A program made the position numbers and the translations under genes. A stretch of DNA of 64,000 bases from Taenia hydatigena (lineage: Eukaryota; Platyhelminthes; Cestoda; Cyclophyllidea; Taeniidae), in assembly GCA_036345935.2 (NCBI GenBank), contig JADWOT020001890.1:62001-126000 (forward strand), read 5' to 3'. Positions 1 to 11,867 of the stretch are shown here, in pieces; positions within the stretch are counted from its first letter, which is position 1, and every line of letters starts with the position of its first letter. The notes below the pieces were generated by a model. It did no database searches and had not been told where the DNA came from. It was given only the letters and a program-made list of their open reading frames with translations.

Positions 1-1000
1 AGGCTTTTCGTTCAAGGCTTTGTTGACATCGTCAATTCGCTGCATGCACCAGCTGAGAAGCAGTGCATGAAGTACTTCCTTTGGGAAAATTGACATGGTG
101 ACGCGTTCAAAGAATTGGAGACAGATTCCCACACTTTGTACTAAATACTGACACATGCAATCTAGTCGTGGTTGATGTACTTGCTCAAAGGGACGTCATC
201 ATTTACACCAATACCCAACTCAACAAATGGATGAGACAGAAAGTACAGCAGAACATGAGCTGTTTGCTGTCCCTGTCGCAGTCGGACGCTACCTGACAGC
301 GAGGCAGCTTACAGTGCGAATGGATCAACAAGCGCTTGCTTCGTTACAAACAGTGAAGGAGAATGATTGTTTAGTTGTGCGCTGGGACTTGATAATGCAG
401 AAATTAGACTTAATATTTCCGGTCAGAGGAGGGAACAACAAAGACAATGCGGATGTGCCATCTAGCATATTCATCTTGGCAGAAGCGAACAACGTTGCAG
501 CGGGTGCACTATTTTTGGGCAAGGCCACCAAACATCATTAAAGAAGCGCGAAGTGTACAGGTCTTGACACAGCACTGATCTATAGGCATTTTCTCGCATC
601 CTCTCGTGAGCTCGTTGCGGAGGTGACGATCATGGTTAGCAAGGTGCCTGGATGAATATGACAAGAGCACTTGGACCTACTCCTGGCAGAGGATGTTTCA
701 TGGTGCCGAGAAGGTGCTGTGTCACTCAAGCGGCTGGTTGCCATGGGCTAATTTTATGCAAGCAGTTCTCAAATACACTTTGGGAACCCGCAAGGCAACA
801 GATAGGCAGCAGGAATGAATTACACTCTCATCGAACTACTAACTGCTTTTACCAGGAATGCGCAACGTGAGGATTGGCATTTGGCTTGATGACGTATTCT
901 CCTAGCATGGGAGGCTGCGCTTTACACATGGATTGGTGTTTCATCGCTCAAGCTGCTTACAGATCGCGGAATGAGAGTGAGAGGTAGGTAGTAGGTGACA
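1..1000 (+). mobile_element. Decayed Ty3/Gypsy-type retrotransposon pol (RT end, RNase H, integrase)
   Basis: The first 190 bases, read in broken frame, resemble the reverse transcriptase thumb/connection of Ty3/Gypsy elements (phrases like FVDIVNSLHAPAEK and a later ILTH). An open stretch at 227-541 matches RNase H: VAVGRYLTARQLTVRMD followed by a D-x-x-A-L motif, then RWDLIMQKLD and a KDNAD phrase where intact elements have KxNxxADALSR. At 800-880 there are remnants resembling the integrase zinc-binding region (FYQEC where FYWPGM is usual), and near 960 a TDRG phrase of the integrase core. Stops and frame changes throughout show it is dead. The element is cut by the window start, and no LTR was recognised downstream. 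The family is clear from established motifs; the exact lineage is not. Confidence 0.75.
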
Positions 1001-2262
1001 ATGTTTGTGATAAGTACAGAGACACGAATGTTTTACACAAGGCTAGAGAAACATTAGGACAGACACATTCGGAGAACTTGTACACATACGGACCACACCT
1101 TTTACTCGAAACGTACCGCTAATACCACCACCGTTTGAACAAATACGCGTTTCGAGTAGTCAATGCTCTCTCATACAAAAATTGCCTCGTGTACAATGCA
1201 CGGCCCTGTGCCTATCCACTGTCCTTCCACTATAACAAGGTACGATAATGTAGACCATGCACTAATGTAAGAAGGGAAACCACCCGATGGCGAGGTTAAT
1301 GTCTACCTGTAAGAGTGGCACCGAAAAAGGCGCTAGAAGACCTGAGGTAGCCACGTAAGACTTCTATACTTAACAGCGCCTTTCAACTAAGTGGCGGAAT
1401 AACAATTCAAGCCTTGTGCTTGAGTAGAAGGTTGATCTGTCCGAAACTAAGAGGAACAACCCTTCTAGTTCCCTGGATTGACCTCTTTTAATCTGAGGCA
1501 ATAAAGATGCCGCAGCACAATTAGTCTTCCCGTGCCAGGGGTGGTAGCAGGGATGCAGAGATGAATAGGGCAGGGCATTAGGTACGCTAAGCTGTACTTG
1601 TTGCAGTAAGTGAGCAATACATTGCAGTTTCCTAATTGAAAAGCATTCAATACACCTGAAGAACAAAAGGTTTTACTCTAAAATCACACTTACTATCGAA
1701 TCTTTACTCTAGGTGACGATCGCTATTAAGCTTCCCTTTATAAACCTGGCCTCTTGAAATTTATTTAGGACGACCGCATTCAATTTAAATGCTAAAATCT
1801 TTACATGCACTCAAACGATTACTACAGCGCCTGTTATTATTCATTTCCTTAAGCACATGAGATGCACACGATACTGGCAACTACCTCAACTGTGCTACAC
1901 TAGCGCCAACTTATGGCCTTATTTTGTTTATTACTGCAAAGCTCGTGTTTGCTTTCTCTTCTTCAATCTTTGTTCTACGCGTCGGCTTGGTGTCAGCTCT
2001 CATTCATCCCTCACGCGTGGTGCGTTGAAGTGAGCAGCTATTAATTTCGTCTCATTGACTACTAACTGCACTGATGATATCCCTTATTCATTGTTGCGGC
2101 AAATTGTAACTGTCCATTTGGAATTATGGATTCTTTTGTCAGTCACGTCATTTTTCACTATTTCACAACATGATTATGCCACATTTTGTTTTGCACGACA
2201 TGAACAGAACCTATGTGTTAGCATCGAGGCGAGGTCATTCTAATCCATGACACGATTTGTGA
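1001..2262. other. No gene seen
   Basis: This is unique-looking, slightly AT-rich sequence with only short unsupported ORFs. The minus-strand ORF at 1370-1666 lacks motifs, promoter or splice context. The far end of the Gypsy relic or its LTR may lie here but could not be recognised. Confidence 0.4.
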
Positions 2263-2264
2263 GC

Positions 2265-2272
2265 TATATAAA
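2265..2272 (+). promoter_or_regulatory. TATA box upstream of a family pseudogene
   Basis: TATATAAA lies about 55 bases before an ATG at 2320 that is followed directly by GTGAGT, a good splice donor. The predicted transcription start is near 2295-2300. The degenerate paralogue of the 53-kb gene follows about 110 bases later on the same strand, so this is plausibly its old promoter. That linkage is inference. Confidence 0.45.
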
Positions 2273-2429
2273 CCCCGACTTTCCGTCGCGCCAACAATCT
2301 CTGCCATGATGTCTCTATAATGGTGAGTCTCTGTTGACTACCTATTCTTCTCGTTGTTTCGCCTGTGTGCCTCTAATTACTAGATCTCAAGCTTTGATTT
2401 TCCAGTTCCTGTGGCAGATTTAACCATCA

Positions 2430-3130
2430 TTTAGGATCGCGTGCATTTTTGCAAATGCAGGCCAAAAACACACGCCGTATGATTACAGATCCTCCACCAA
2501 AATTGTCACTGAAAATATGCCTATTTTCGGATGCTCTAGGCTTTGTGAACCTATGCGTTACTGTTCCAAGTTGGAAGTGGGTGCGTTCCACGCGGCGATT
2601 CTTCACTCCCTCATCCCAGCGCATCTAGCAGTGGACGTGGCCAGAATGCACTCATGATCTTCACAAGACTCCTTCCAAGTGGCTTCTGATTCCATTCGAT
2701 ATCGGACGCAGCAAACTGCCTCCTGTCAATTCTCCTGTCCATGTTGCCTCAAGACCGAACGGCCAGAACTATGCACGTTCGTCTTTTGCCATTCTTTAAC
2801 ATCAATGCGATATCCTCTTGTGAGTGTATGCTGCTGTTGGGATCACTAAGCACAGAAGCTGGCAAGGACATTCCTCTGAGCAATTAACCTCTGAAAATAC
2901 GCTTTTCTAGGACAGGTAGTTTTACCATTAAAGGAGATTGTTAAGAAAGTAATGTGGGTTGTATTGTGCCAAAGGCTGCATATGTAGGCGCCGATGATGG
3001 ACCTGACGAATGCGATTGCATCGTCTATTTTGTGCGCAGTTGACGATTCCTCGTGGATGATCTACAAGTCGTCACAAAAGCCCTTGCACCCCACCAACCA
3101 TTGAAATCGTGAGTGCTAACCAAGAGAAGA
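2430..3130 (+). pseudogene. Pseudogene copy 1 of the 53-kb protein family
   Basis: Read from 2446 on, in the frame starting TCG CGT GCA, the translation runs through MITDPPPKLSLKICLF and then FVNLCVTVPSWKWV before a stop at 2629. The 53-kb protein has VTDPRRDLVEKLCKYL and then IVNVCTAIPSWEWI at the same spacing, so homology is clear. Later pieces in other frames include an SRP phrase near 2750 and a block at 2960-3060 reading GCIVPKAAYVGAD, then DCIVYFV, which pairs with DCVLYVL of the intact protein. An acceptor-like ATTTAG before 2445 would give a phase 1 intron, the same phase as in the 53-kb gene. Frameshifts and stops make it non-functional. Confidence 0.65.
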
Positions 3131-3247
3131 GGCACTTTTGAATGCAGAATAATGCATTAGCCTCCGATACATCTGTTCCAAAAACAGGCTGGCAGCTGAT
3201 CCCCAGTTTCCAAAGGGCATATTCCAGTTAAAACTCAACCATACAAG

Positions 3248-3850
3248 TCAACAGTAAAGGCAGAATAACACAAGCATTGTAGACGTGTAGGAGGTGCTCA
3301 CGCCTGATGCACCATTGTTTCCAATCCGCTCGTGCAACATGCAGCAAAAGATAGTGGAAGTTACCAATTCTGCGAAGGATTCTTGCGAAGATTCCAATGT
3401 TTTGTTAGGCGGAGGGACTTCAATAGTGGCTCTCAGTTCATCCTCGAGGAGCCACCAATGGTGTACAAAGTAGATGATGCAATCAGAGTTGTCGAATTTA
3501 ACATCGCTGCCCACATATTCAATTCTCGGGATAGTACAACCCAAACCACTTTCACGACGATGTCAAATAATAAGAAATACATATGCCCTAGCAAAATGCA
3601 TGCTAAATGATTGATTGCTCAGGGGGAGACTCATGTCAGCTTCTGCGCGTGGTGATTCTGACTGCAGTACACAATCACAACAGGACATTGTAGTGGTGTT
3701 AAAGAATGGCAAAAGACGGACGGGTATAACCCTGTAGACTTGGTCATGAGGCAACGTGGATAGGTGAGATTGGCAGGAGACAGTTTGCTGCTCCTCATAT
3801 CGAATGGCAGCAGGAGCCAGCATTGGGCGTCTGTCTATTTTCATCTCCTC
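3248..3850 (-). pseudogene. Pseudogene copy 2 of the 53-kb protein family, inverted
   Basis: On the minus strand the frame from 3844 gives KIDRRPML, then AIRYEEQQ. The 53-kb protein has KWIDRRVY, then IRKAVEQQ. Further on, 3544-3450 gives GCTIPRIEYVGSDV and DCIIYFV, matching copy 1 and DCVLYVL of the 53-kb protein. At nucleotide level it aligns over about 500 bases with the reverse complement of 2690-3120, for example a shared CGTCTTTTGCCATTCTTTAA. The two pseudogenes therefore sit tail to tail and are closer to each other than to the 53-kb gene. Frame breaks interrupt it. Confidence 0.65.
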
Positions 3851-6800
3851 GTCCAGTACCTAGTTGTCTCCATGATGAGCACACACACACACAGAGGGTG
3901 ATGAATTTGTGGCTTGCAATGTGCGTTCCTCTTCAAAATTTGGGACTACGATGCTGTGTTTGCTTATGCAACATCTCTACGCCAATTGGAGGGACAGACA
4001 GGAGCTGGAATGCAAGGCGATCCCCATTAACTCCACTCCTCAACCTTTCCACTTTTCCTGAGCAATGAGAAAGGGAGGAGCGCGGAACACTTAAAGTTCC
4101 CTTTCAGTCCTGTGAATACACCAATCCATCGCGTCGCCTTTCCCTCTTTCCTTTCCGATCACTGGATGTTATGGCAGCACTAACATCTATGGTGTTTGTC
4201 TGATCACTTCACACTCATAGTCACCTGCATTGGCAAGTGAAGTAAAGCAGGTAGACGGCAGGTGTGTAGTGAGGCACTAACAAAAAGTATTGGCTGAATT
4301 ATTCATCCGAAGGGCTATTCTGGGGTTCTCTCATCAGTCAGAGGGGAATCGCCTTTGATGCTGATGCGGTCAAGCTATTTGATGAGAACGCTTTATTCAA
4401 GTGTAGCATTGGAAGTGTAAATTGTGTTTTATCCACAAGAACAACACTATAATTAGTGTCAACTGCTCTGAAACAAACTTGGCCGATTACTATCACTACC
4501 ATTTGTACATAGCCATTGTAACAAGCTCTGTTATGCTTTAAAGCAAGCAGTTGCCTATCCTAGTACTTGCGACCCACTCCCCATCGAATTGGATTAGCGA
4601 TTGCTACTTTGTACTTAGGTGATTGGCATCATCGCCTGTCTTTCCGAATAAATTCATCTCAGTGTTTTAACCATTTTATGGTATTTCCTACTTCGCACCC
4701 ATAGAGAACCGAAGAGCGTATGAGCCAATCCACTTCACCCCTGGCACCTGTCCAACTGACCCCGACCATTCCATCAGGTCAGCATGACTTACTGTTGCCT
4801 GGCACGTGCATTTTTTAATGGGTTAGACGCGGTGACAGCAAAATATGCTGCAAGTTGTCATAATCACAGCTCAATATCTCGGTGTGGAATGGATGTGTGC
4901 TGGTAGCGATAACCGTAGGGGCAGGGAACAGTAAAAAGTTGCGGTTGCTTAGTGCTCACCAAGCTTGTCGTGCATTTCTCAATGGAACCGATTTTTTGCC
5001 ATGAACCTGTGCAAGCATCCTCTTTACACTGTCATGCCTCTTCGTTTGCATTGTGGCGCATTCCTCCCAACTCCTTTAACCTGTTAGTCTTTTTGGTATC
5101 AAGGGCTATCAGATAGGGAGTGCAATTAACGAGCGTGAAGTAGAGACAACCATTCAAGCGCCATATACCCCTCAAGTGAGTATTTCGTGGCAGACGTATC
5201 ACTGGACTTACAAGTGAAGACAGATCTCGCATTCCTGATGGTCCTAAGGTATTGACCAACATGCGTCGAATTTGGTGGCTTGATATCTTGCTGACGACCT
5301 CCCATCCATTTTGTTAGGTTGTAGCTGGCAGCACCGTAAACGGGATGGATAGAGTTACACTTTGGCCTAAATCATGTACGCTACAAACGCATGAAATAGT
5401 CTCGGCCTTATAGGAAAATAGGTCGTTGAGGTGAGGACATATTTGTATCTTCACACGCCAGCTTTAAAAAAATGCATCGAAAGTGGAAAATGCCTGAATA
5501 TCAAAGCAATTTTACCATAATCCAAAGTCAGTAGAGTTTGTAGAACATGGCTTATCCATCTTCATAAGTAATATGTTTAGTAGACCTCGAAAACTGGTCA
5601 AGTCTCGGTTTCAACAGTGTTCCGAAGTAGTGGCCCTCTTTATCCGAACTCATTTCTCATTCCAGACATCCGGGCGTGCTAGAGACCATCGTTTGGAAAT
5701 TTCACTGGTAAAGAGGAAGCACGCAGCAGTGCAGGCTGACGTCTAAAATATATTTGAGCACTTCCATAAAAGCTTGACTGCCCACTATGCTAGTTGATAT
5801 CAATCTAATCTACTGCAATTTCTTTCATACTCTCGGCTTAAGATTTCCAATCCTTTGGTTAACAATATACAAAAACACACAAGGCGAGAGAGTGACCGGC
5901 GGTGAAATCATCTAGTTTGCGCTAGTCAGTGGAGCTCGTTCATTGCTTTGGCTGAATGCATCACGACTCATTTTCCTCCTTTCTCATTAACGAATGTCAG
6001 GACCAGTCTTGCCCTACATTCCCTAACACTTCACAAACGGCTTGAGGCAAGATTACGTGTGCGGAAATCACGTGCTTTCTGTATCTTCCCAAGAATGTGC
6101 AATGGCTGTCGCGTAAAGATGGAGCTCCGTCACATCTGTAGACTGTGTCTAAAGGCAACTTCAATGGGAAGGCAAAATGACATTTTTACCCAGTACATAT
6201 GCGACACAAACGCCAGCAATTGTGTTATGCTTAAAGGAAATTCAGTGCTGTGAGGAGACGGCATGAGCCGAGCTGTGTGTTTCTACACAATGACTTACTA
6301 GAAACGTGTATGTATACAATGATGTGTAAAGATCAATGCCAAACCACCAAACATTAGTTGCTAAAGCCAACACAACTATTACCTAGAGCCTATGATTAAA
6401 CTAAAATCCATATGTCTACAAGAGTTTGCTTGTACTAATCCTTATAGCCAAGGTTTAAGGTATCCAAAACCAAAATATACTCACCATTCTGCACACATCT
6501 CATCAAATTCCACACTGTCCGTCGGCAAATGAAACTTGTATTCTTGTTGTTGCCGCTTTTCTAAATTGTTGCGTAAATATACTAACTTCACTCATTTCTT
6601 GTGCTCTGCTTCACCTTTGCCCATCGCTTTTACGTTCAGAGGGAGCAGAGCAGATTGCCTCCAAAATTTCCGCTGCCGTAGATAGGCCCAAGCAAATGCC
6701 TTCTAGACGTTGACAAATCATAAGTTGAGGAAACAGCACTACGCATCGTTAGAAGCCTTTACAGAAGGAGGAATCTGGGCAATATCCCGAACTGCCTTAG

Positions 6801-7339
6801 CACATAGTGTTCTGACGCTAATGTTCTTGCAACGCCCAAGTCGTCATAAATTCCAAGAAAAGCACCTGGTCTACTCAGCAGGGCATTAAAGCCGATCCGC
6901 CTGTTCCGCTACCAATGGAATCGTGAGTGGCACTTATATTGCCCTCTACAAAGCTACAGCCATACCCGTAAATAACTCTAGTGAACATGCACATAGCTGA
7001 ATCATGTTACCCGTGAGGAGAGATAAAAAGACTCTACAAGTTGCTAAGCCAGTACGCGAATACGTTTCCATGGCGAAACGCTAGATTAGGCCGAGCAAGT
7101 CTTGTGAAGCATATGGTAGAAACCGGTGGAGCTATACCCTTACCGCATACCGCCTGCTTTGCTAGAAGTCAACCGTATGGCGGAAGAAATTATTCAAGGG
7201 CAAAGCCACCGTAAGCCTCTGCAATTATGTTAATAAAGATCGATCGTAGCATGCGAATGTGCATGAACTACAGGAATCTGAACGTTGTAACTAAGAAGGA
7301 GTTCTTAGCCCTAGTTGACGGCTTGCGCTACTTCTAAAC
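3851..7339. other. No gene seen; short CA microsatellite
   Basis: A short (CA)n run lies near 3881-3893. The ORFs at 3823-4068, 5032-5262 and 5948-6253 show no recognised domain. The last contains a CxxC-x(11)-CRLCL arrangement, but no promoter, splice context or second half of a zinc finger was found. Confidence 0.4.
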
Positions 7340-7690
7340 AGCCCATATTCACAAGACAGTTCTCCCGCTTGAGACGAGTTAGTTTCCTTCTTCTCTACCA
7401 AAGGGACCCTCACACGCCCATGCCACAGGTGATGATGCCCACTCGAAATGTAACAGTGGACTACCTCATCTCGCACATCTTGTTCACGTTGATTAACAAG
7501 CAACAATCCTCACGTTTCTCTGTAAAGAAACACGGACAAAGGAGTAACATTTTTACAAAATGATGATGGAACATACAGCACTGTGAAGACATCATCACAG
7601 CTTAGCACTGGAGACGTAGGCATTGGGATTAGTGAAGATTCAAGGTTTTGAGTGTTTTGTGGTTTTACATTAAAGCGCTGCCGGAAGACA
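7340..7690. repeat. Dispersed repeat, copy 1 (pairs with 60.77-61.11 kb)
   Basis: Patches such as CACAGGTGATGATG (near 7425), ACTACCTCATCTCGCACAT (7460), AAAGGAGTAACATTTTTA (7537) and GAAGACATCATCACAGC (7585) recur in the same order and spacing at 60840-61060. The copies are diverged with small indels. On the minus strand both give a short shared translation around SCDD then TVL, so the unit could derive from a coding exon, but no full frame survives. Confidence 0.6.
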
Positions 7691-8149
7691 AATTCAAACA
7701 CTCAAATGCCTCCTTTTTCTCTTGACCTATTGCCTTCATAAACTTCGTGGTGGCAGCGGTGTTTTCACACCGACAAATTGCACTTACTATCCGCTTTGGA
7801 CAGAGGACCTCCCATCTGCATTCGGCTCACACGCCATCGACATTTAAACCTGCTAAACGAAAACAGCAGGCATGGATTGGGACCAGCCCCGTACAAGACG
7901 AAGGAAGTAAGGCCTAAACGGAGGTACTGGTTTTACATCCGCATGAAAAAATATGATGCAGCGGTACCACGTAGAGTAGCAAGCGCTAGCTCACGTTATA
8001 CAGTAAATAGATATCAATTATCAAGAATGACACAGACCAGCGCCAGTGCCTATGCACAAAGTGCGGGGACGAACCAAGCTTATAATGAAGAAAGGCGTTT
8101 ACAATTGCCAATCTATTTAGTAATTTGACGATTGAGAAATGTAGATGCC

Positions 8150-8475
8150 TACCAATCAGCGGACAACCTGGCAAATGCTGGTTTTCAACCCACTCACACA
8201 GTGGTAATTCCTGAGACCCTTCATTTGTTGGGAAAACTTCCCAATATCCTGCATATACTTCGTACAACTGCTCAATGCCTTCAGGTGCGCCTACTATTAG
8301 GGCACCCTCTCCCTCATTGTGTCCGACTAAAAGAGAATAACGATCAAAGTATTTTAAAAAACTGCAGTGATGCGATAGTCATGAACTGGCCCTTTCGCAC
8401 GCCACGCCACACACGTGTCGCAGCTGGATTCCAGTCAAGGTCAAACATTACCAAATGGTTCGCACCCATGAAATC
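8150..8475 (-). pseudogene. RAD54-like SNF2 helicase fragment
   Basis: The minus strand from about 8470 reads GANHLVMFDLDWNPA followed by TRVWRGVRKGQ. RAD54-family Swi2/Snf2 DNA translocases carry GANRLVMFDPDWNPA, a short linker, ARVWRDGQKK at helicase motifs V-VI. Downstream at about 8275-8255, in another frame, LKALSSC matches the HKKALSSC that follows in RAD54. The linker is deleted, the frame is broken several times, and nothing of the ATP-binding half is nearby. It is a relic of a DNA-repair gene. I did not find the parent gene in the window, and processed versus segmental origin cannot be decided. Confidence 0.6.
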
Positions 8476-8603
8476 GTCGACCGCAATCACTCGTCTCACT
8501 GCTCCAGTTAAGGGCAGACGCTGGTGACAGTTGGATTGATTCATTGGTTTTGGAAATACTGCACATGCTAAATCGTTCTAGAGCCTAAGAGGCCATCCCT
8601 TCT

Positions 8604-8850
8604 CAAAACGAAGTTGCAAGTGATAGTGAAAATCGCATTCAGGGCTCATCAAAAGACCGAAAGAAAGGAACAAATTTTACAAAAAAAGCGCAGAAGACCT
8701 ACGCTTCAATCTCAAAACGAAGCTGGAAGCGGGGGCGAAAATCGCAAGGGTCATTATGAAAATAAATGGTACACATTGAGGGCTCATCCAAAGACCAAAA
8801 GAAAGGATCAAATTTTACGAATAAAGCGCAGAGGACCTACTTATCAATCC
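8604..8850 (+). repeat. Two-unit tandem duplication, about 112-135 bp
   Basis: AAAACGAAG starts each unit (8604 and 8716). Both contain GGGCTCATC, AAAGACC, GAAAGGA, CAAATTTTAC, AAGCGCAGA and GACCTAC in the same order. An ORF at 8614-8916 reads through both units in one frame, giving two basic segments (RAHQKTERKEQIL and RAHPKTKRKDQIL). There is no promoter or start context, so I treat it as a repeat with a possible basic peptide. Confidence 0.6.
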
Positions 8851-8869
8851 CTTTACTTTAAAAATGGCA

Positions 8870-9879
8870 GGGGCTTAGAGGCTCGCGGCAAAAATAACAC
8901 AGATAAAGGGAATTAACAACAGAAAATGAGGCTAGGTTGATGAAAAATGCTTAATTTTGGATGTTAAAGCTACGAAGAGATCAAGAATTTGAACCCACTG
9001 ATAAACTAATTACAAGCTTGGAGACAGGAAAAGCAAACATGCGTTAAAATCGCTTGCCTACGAAATAGCCAAAACAACATGGCTGCTATCCCACTGCACA
9101 TCCTCAGAAAGATAGAATTTCACATGAACGAAGCAAAACTCTTAGAAATTTAAGGGGACAGTGCAGAAGGGCGTCCTAGCTGAATGAGCGTTAAAGTTAC
9201 ATTATAAGAAAAGAATTTTTGCATGCAATAGTTAGCCTGAAACGTGGAAATCCTTGTATTATACCAAGAGTCTGTAAATGGGTTGTTGCCTACTCTCTAC
9301 AAGACAACAAAAAGCAAATGAGACTTCAGCTTGTCAAGCAATTGTCTTTAGTCCTTCTTTCAGAAACATTAGTTTTCACGAGGAAATTGGGGGGATACAT
9401 AGAGTCGGCAAAGAATAGCGCCATAAGGAAGACGTGGTCAAAAGAATAACGAGAGCTCCTTGCTAAGCATAGAAAAATATAAAAACGTATGAACATTGAA
9501 GAGAACAGCACAATTGAATCGTTAATCGTTCTAACGATAATAAAAATTCTTCCCTGGCTAAAAAGAGTAACTTCATGCCAATCGACAGCAAAACTAAAAA
9601 ACTATGACAGAATGGGAGGAAGCAATACCACAACGAACAAATGCAAAATACTACACACCAAGCACTCGATGACGAGTCTCCTGTGATCGACACAGCTTGA
9701 TGTGATTATCGTTGATTGAGCTGAGAAACCCTGTGGATAGGCAATGACCGATTGATGACGCAACCCTAAGATCCACGCTGATTAAGAGCATTGATTGTAA
9801 GTCGTCGAAATACGCCGAGTGAAAGTAGTGGGAATAATTGACGCATTTCCGGTATCATCTTAATTTGAAAGCGAGAGGG
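8870..9879. other. No gene seen
   Basis: AT-rich sequence with only short overlapping ORFs on both strands (9219-9449, 9326-9511, 9463-9693, 9489-9686). None has recognisable motifs. Confidence 0.4.
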
Positions 9880-11867
9880 CTAATTCAGTCGTGTCAAAGT
9901 GCGCAACTATAAAAACCGTCACAGATTCAAGCAAAACGGCAAAGAATTGTCCTTCCACTTCTTCATTTTCTCGGTTCGTTGTGCCGGAACATGAAGTAAA
10001 GCCCTAAAGATGTTGATTTTACATAATATCACCAATAAGCATTTCAGTGATCAAACTAGCGTCAAAACAAATGCGCCGATTACTAAATATTCTGTTTATG
10101 CGTATCGGAACCAAATTGTCATCCAGATATTTCAGTAGGAAGCTAATATCTTTAATGTCTTTGATTCTGCAACATATCAACCCTTTGGTTTACCGTTTGT
10201 TCCCAAACTCCTAAGAGACCGACATTTTTAATCCATAATGAAATTTCTGCACAAAGAAGCATTTCCCCAAAAAACATTCTGAGTAGTATAAAGAGCAGGG
10301 TACGACTTTCAACATTCTTCACATTGTTGAGTCCATTTGCGCTTTACAACAGACAATTAAAAATAAAATACAAGAACACTAAATTTGGCCCTAGTTCGTA
10401 TCGAATTCAATTAATTGACCTCATTACATTGCAATGCAGCAAAGTTGCTATCGCGATCAAACATTTGCGCCAGTGGCACCGTCGAACATCGCAGGTCCAC
10501 ACCAGCACATTCACTGATACGACCACATAATATAACATTACTAAGGTAGTGCAGTTCTCTATAGCCTTGTGGTTCAATATCACTAGCTTTATGATGTTAC
10601 TTAATGATACACTGGCAATAGCTTTACTAAATGCAGCATTTACTCGGAATGTTAGCCGTAGCAATGCATACGCGTATATTCCGATTAAACAAGCCACCTG
10701 CGTGACTAGTGAAATCCATGTATTATCCAAAACACAGTGTATATCACGACCAATGTAGCACACGCAAAATGACACCTACCAAACCCACATGCTGTGAGGG
10801 TAACACAGACGAACATGAGGTCGTTGTGGCTGACAAACAGGTGGACTGGTGGCCAGTTAGGTGTGACTAGACTTTGGATCGAATGGTCTGCATTGGAAAA
10901 ATATTCTACCACTGGAGTGTGTTCCAAATAAACATAGCTGTTGAATTTTAACATGCGATTCCCAAGCCCATGCAAAAGGCGGAGCTTAAAATGATGAGGT
11001 GATTAGAACGGGAAGCTTCGCAAATACAAATACCTGTGCTAGTTGTTAGCTAGGTATACTGCAGAAGTTCTACTCGGTTTGTGCTTGGGCTAACTCCCAT
11101 CAATCACAAATACAAAGTGGTGAAGTCTACTTGCATTGGACCACTCAATGCTAAGTCTTCACATTAGTCAAGTTACGAGTTAAATGCACGGTTCATCCAT
11201 CCCAAGGACCGCATCTCCGAACGACAAATAAGCCGTCAAGTCCAACAGAAAATGGGAAAATAAACTTGTATTGTGACCATCGAAGCAGCTACACTGATTA
11301 CAAGACCGCGTATGAGGGAACAAATCACATTCGGAGAATAAGCAGCTGTCACTAAACTAGTGTTATGCTCTTGTAAGCTAAAGGAGCATGCCAATGAGTG
11401 GACCGAGCACACTGTCGCCTTCTTTCAACTTCGAAAGAGCGCCCTTAATCAGCGTATCTCCTACTTCATTGACGATCTGCGTAGCATTTGATAATTGCGC
11501 ATTGACAGTCTTCAGACTCCGTGGTTCCAAATCAACCCAGACTTTTGGAAAATCAGGCACCAATTCACGAAGAGCAGCCAGCTTCTTCGGACCCATCAAC
11601 TTCAATACATAATCAATGAGAGGTATTTTCGACTGCATCATTTTAAGCTCCTTGTTCGTAATGATAGGCACCTCAGTGGCACCTGTTGTTGGTGTCTCTT
11701 TCGTGGCTCCCTTTTCCTCCTTAGGTACAAGCGTCGATTTCATCGCAGAAGTTGCAATCGTAATTGCTGCTGCTTCAGTCACATTCTTTTTCTTTTCAGG
11801 CAAGAGTGTTGATATTTTCAGAGGAGCAGGTGTGGTTGGCAGTGGAGGCGCGTGTTTTGCAAGAGAG
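9880..11867. repeat. Left arm of the 9.9-15.7 kb inverted repeat
   Basis: This arm is the reverse complement of 13750-15730. Coordinates pair with a sum near 25617 in the inner part, for example 11378 with 14239. The inner 1.2-1.4 kb is nearly identical. The outer part (9880-10320 against about 15300-15730) is clearly diverged with indels but still alignable, for example CACCAATAAGCATTTCAGTG at 10030 against its complement near 15570. The left arm carries about 40 extra bases near 10380-10425. The spacer is 11868-13749 and holds the promoter and first three quarters of the secreted-protein gene. Confidence 0.9.
11378..11867 (-). pseudogene. Inverted 3' copy of the 589-residue secreted-protein gene
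   Basis: The minus strand encodes residues about 427-589 of the intact protein without a break, identical where I compared them, ending at the same stop (11378-11380). Immediately upstream at 11868 the similarity ends, and the frame meets a TAG within about 20 bases. No signal peptide, cysteine modules or TATA box are present in this orientation. It is therefore a 5'-truncated copy kept almost identical to the functional gene, most simply by gene conversion between arms. Confidence 0.85.

Noticed and set aside
5948..6253. CxxC and CRLCL pattern like a ZAD zinc finger
   Set aside because: The second cysteine pair and the rest of the domain are absent, and there is no gene context.
9907..9914. 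TATAAAAA in the outer left arm
   Set aside because: Followed only by ATG AAG TAA, and not conserved in the right arm.
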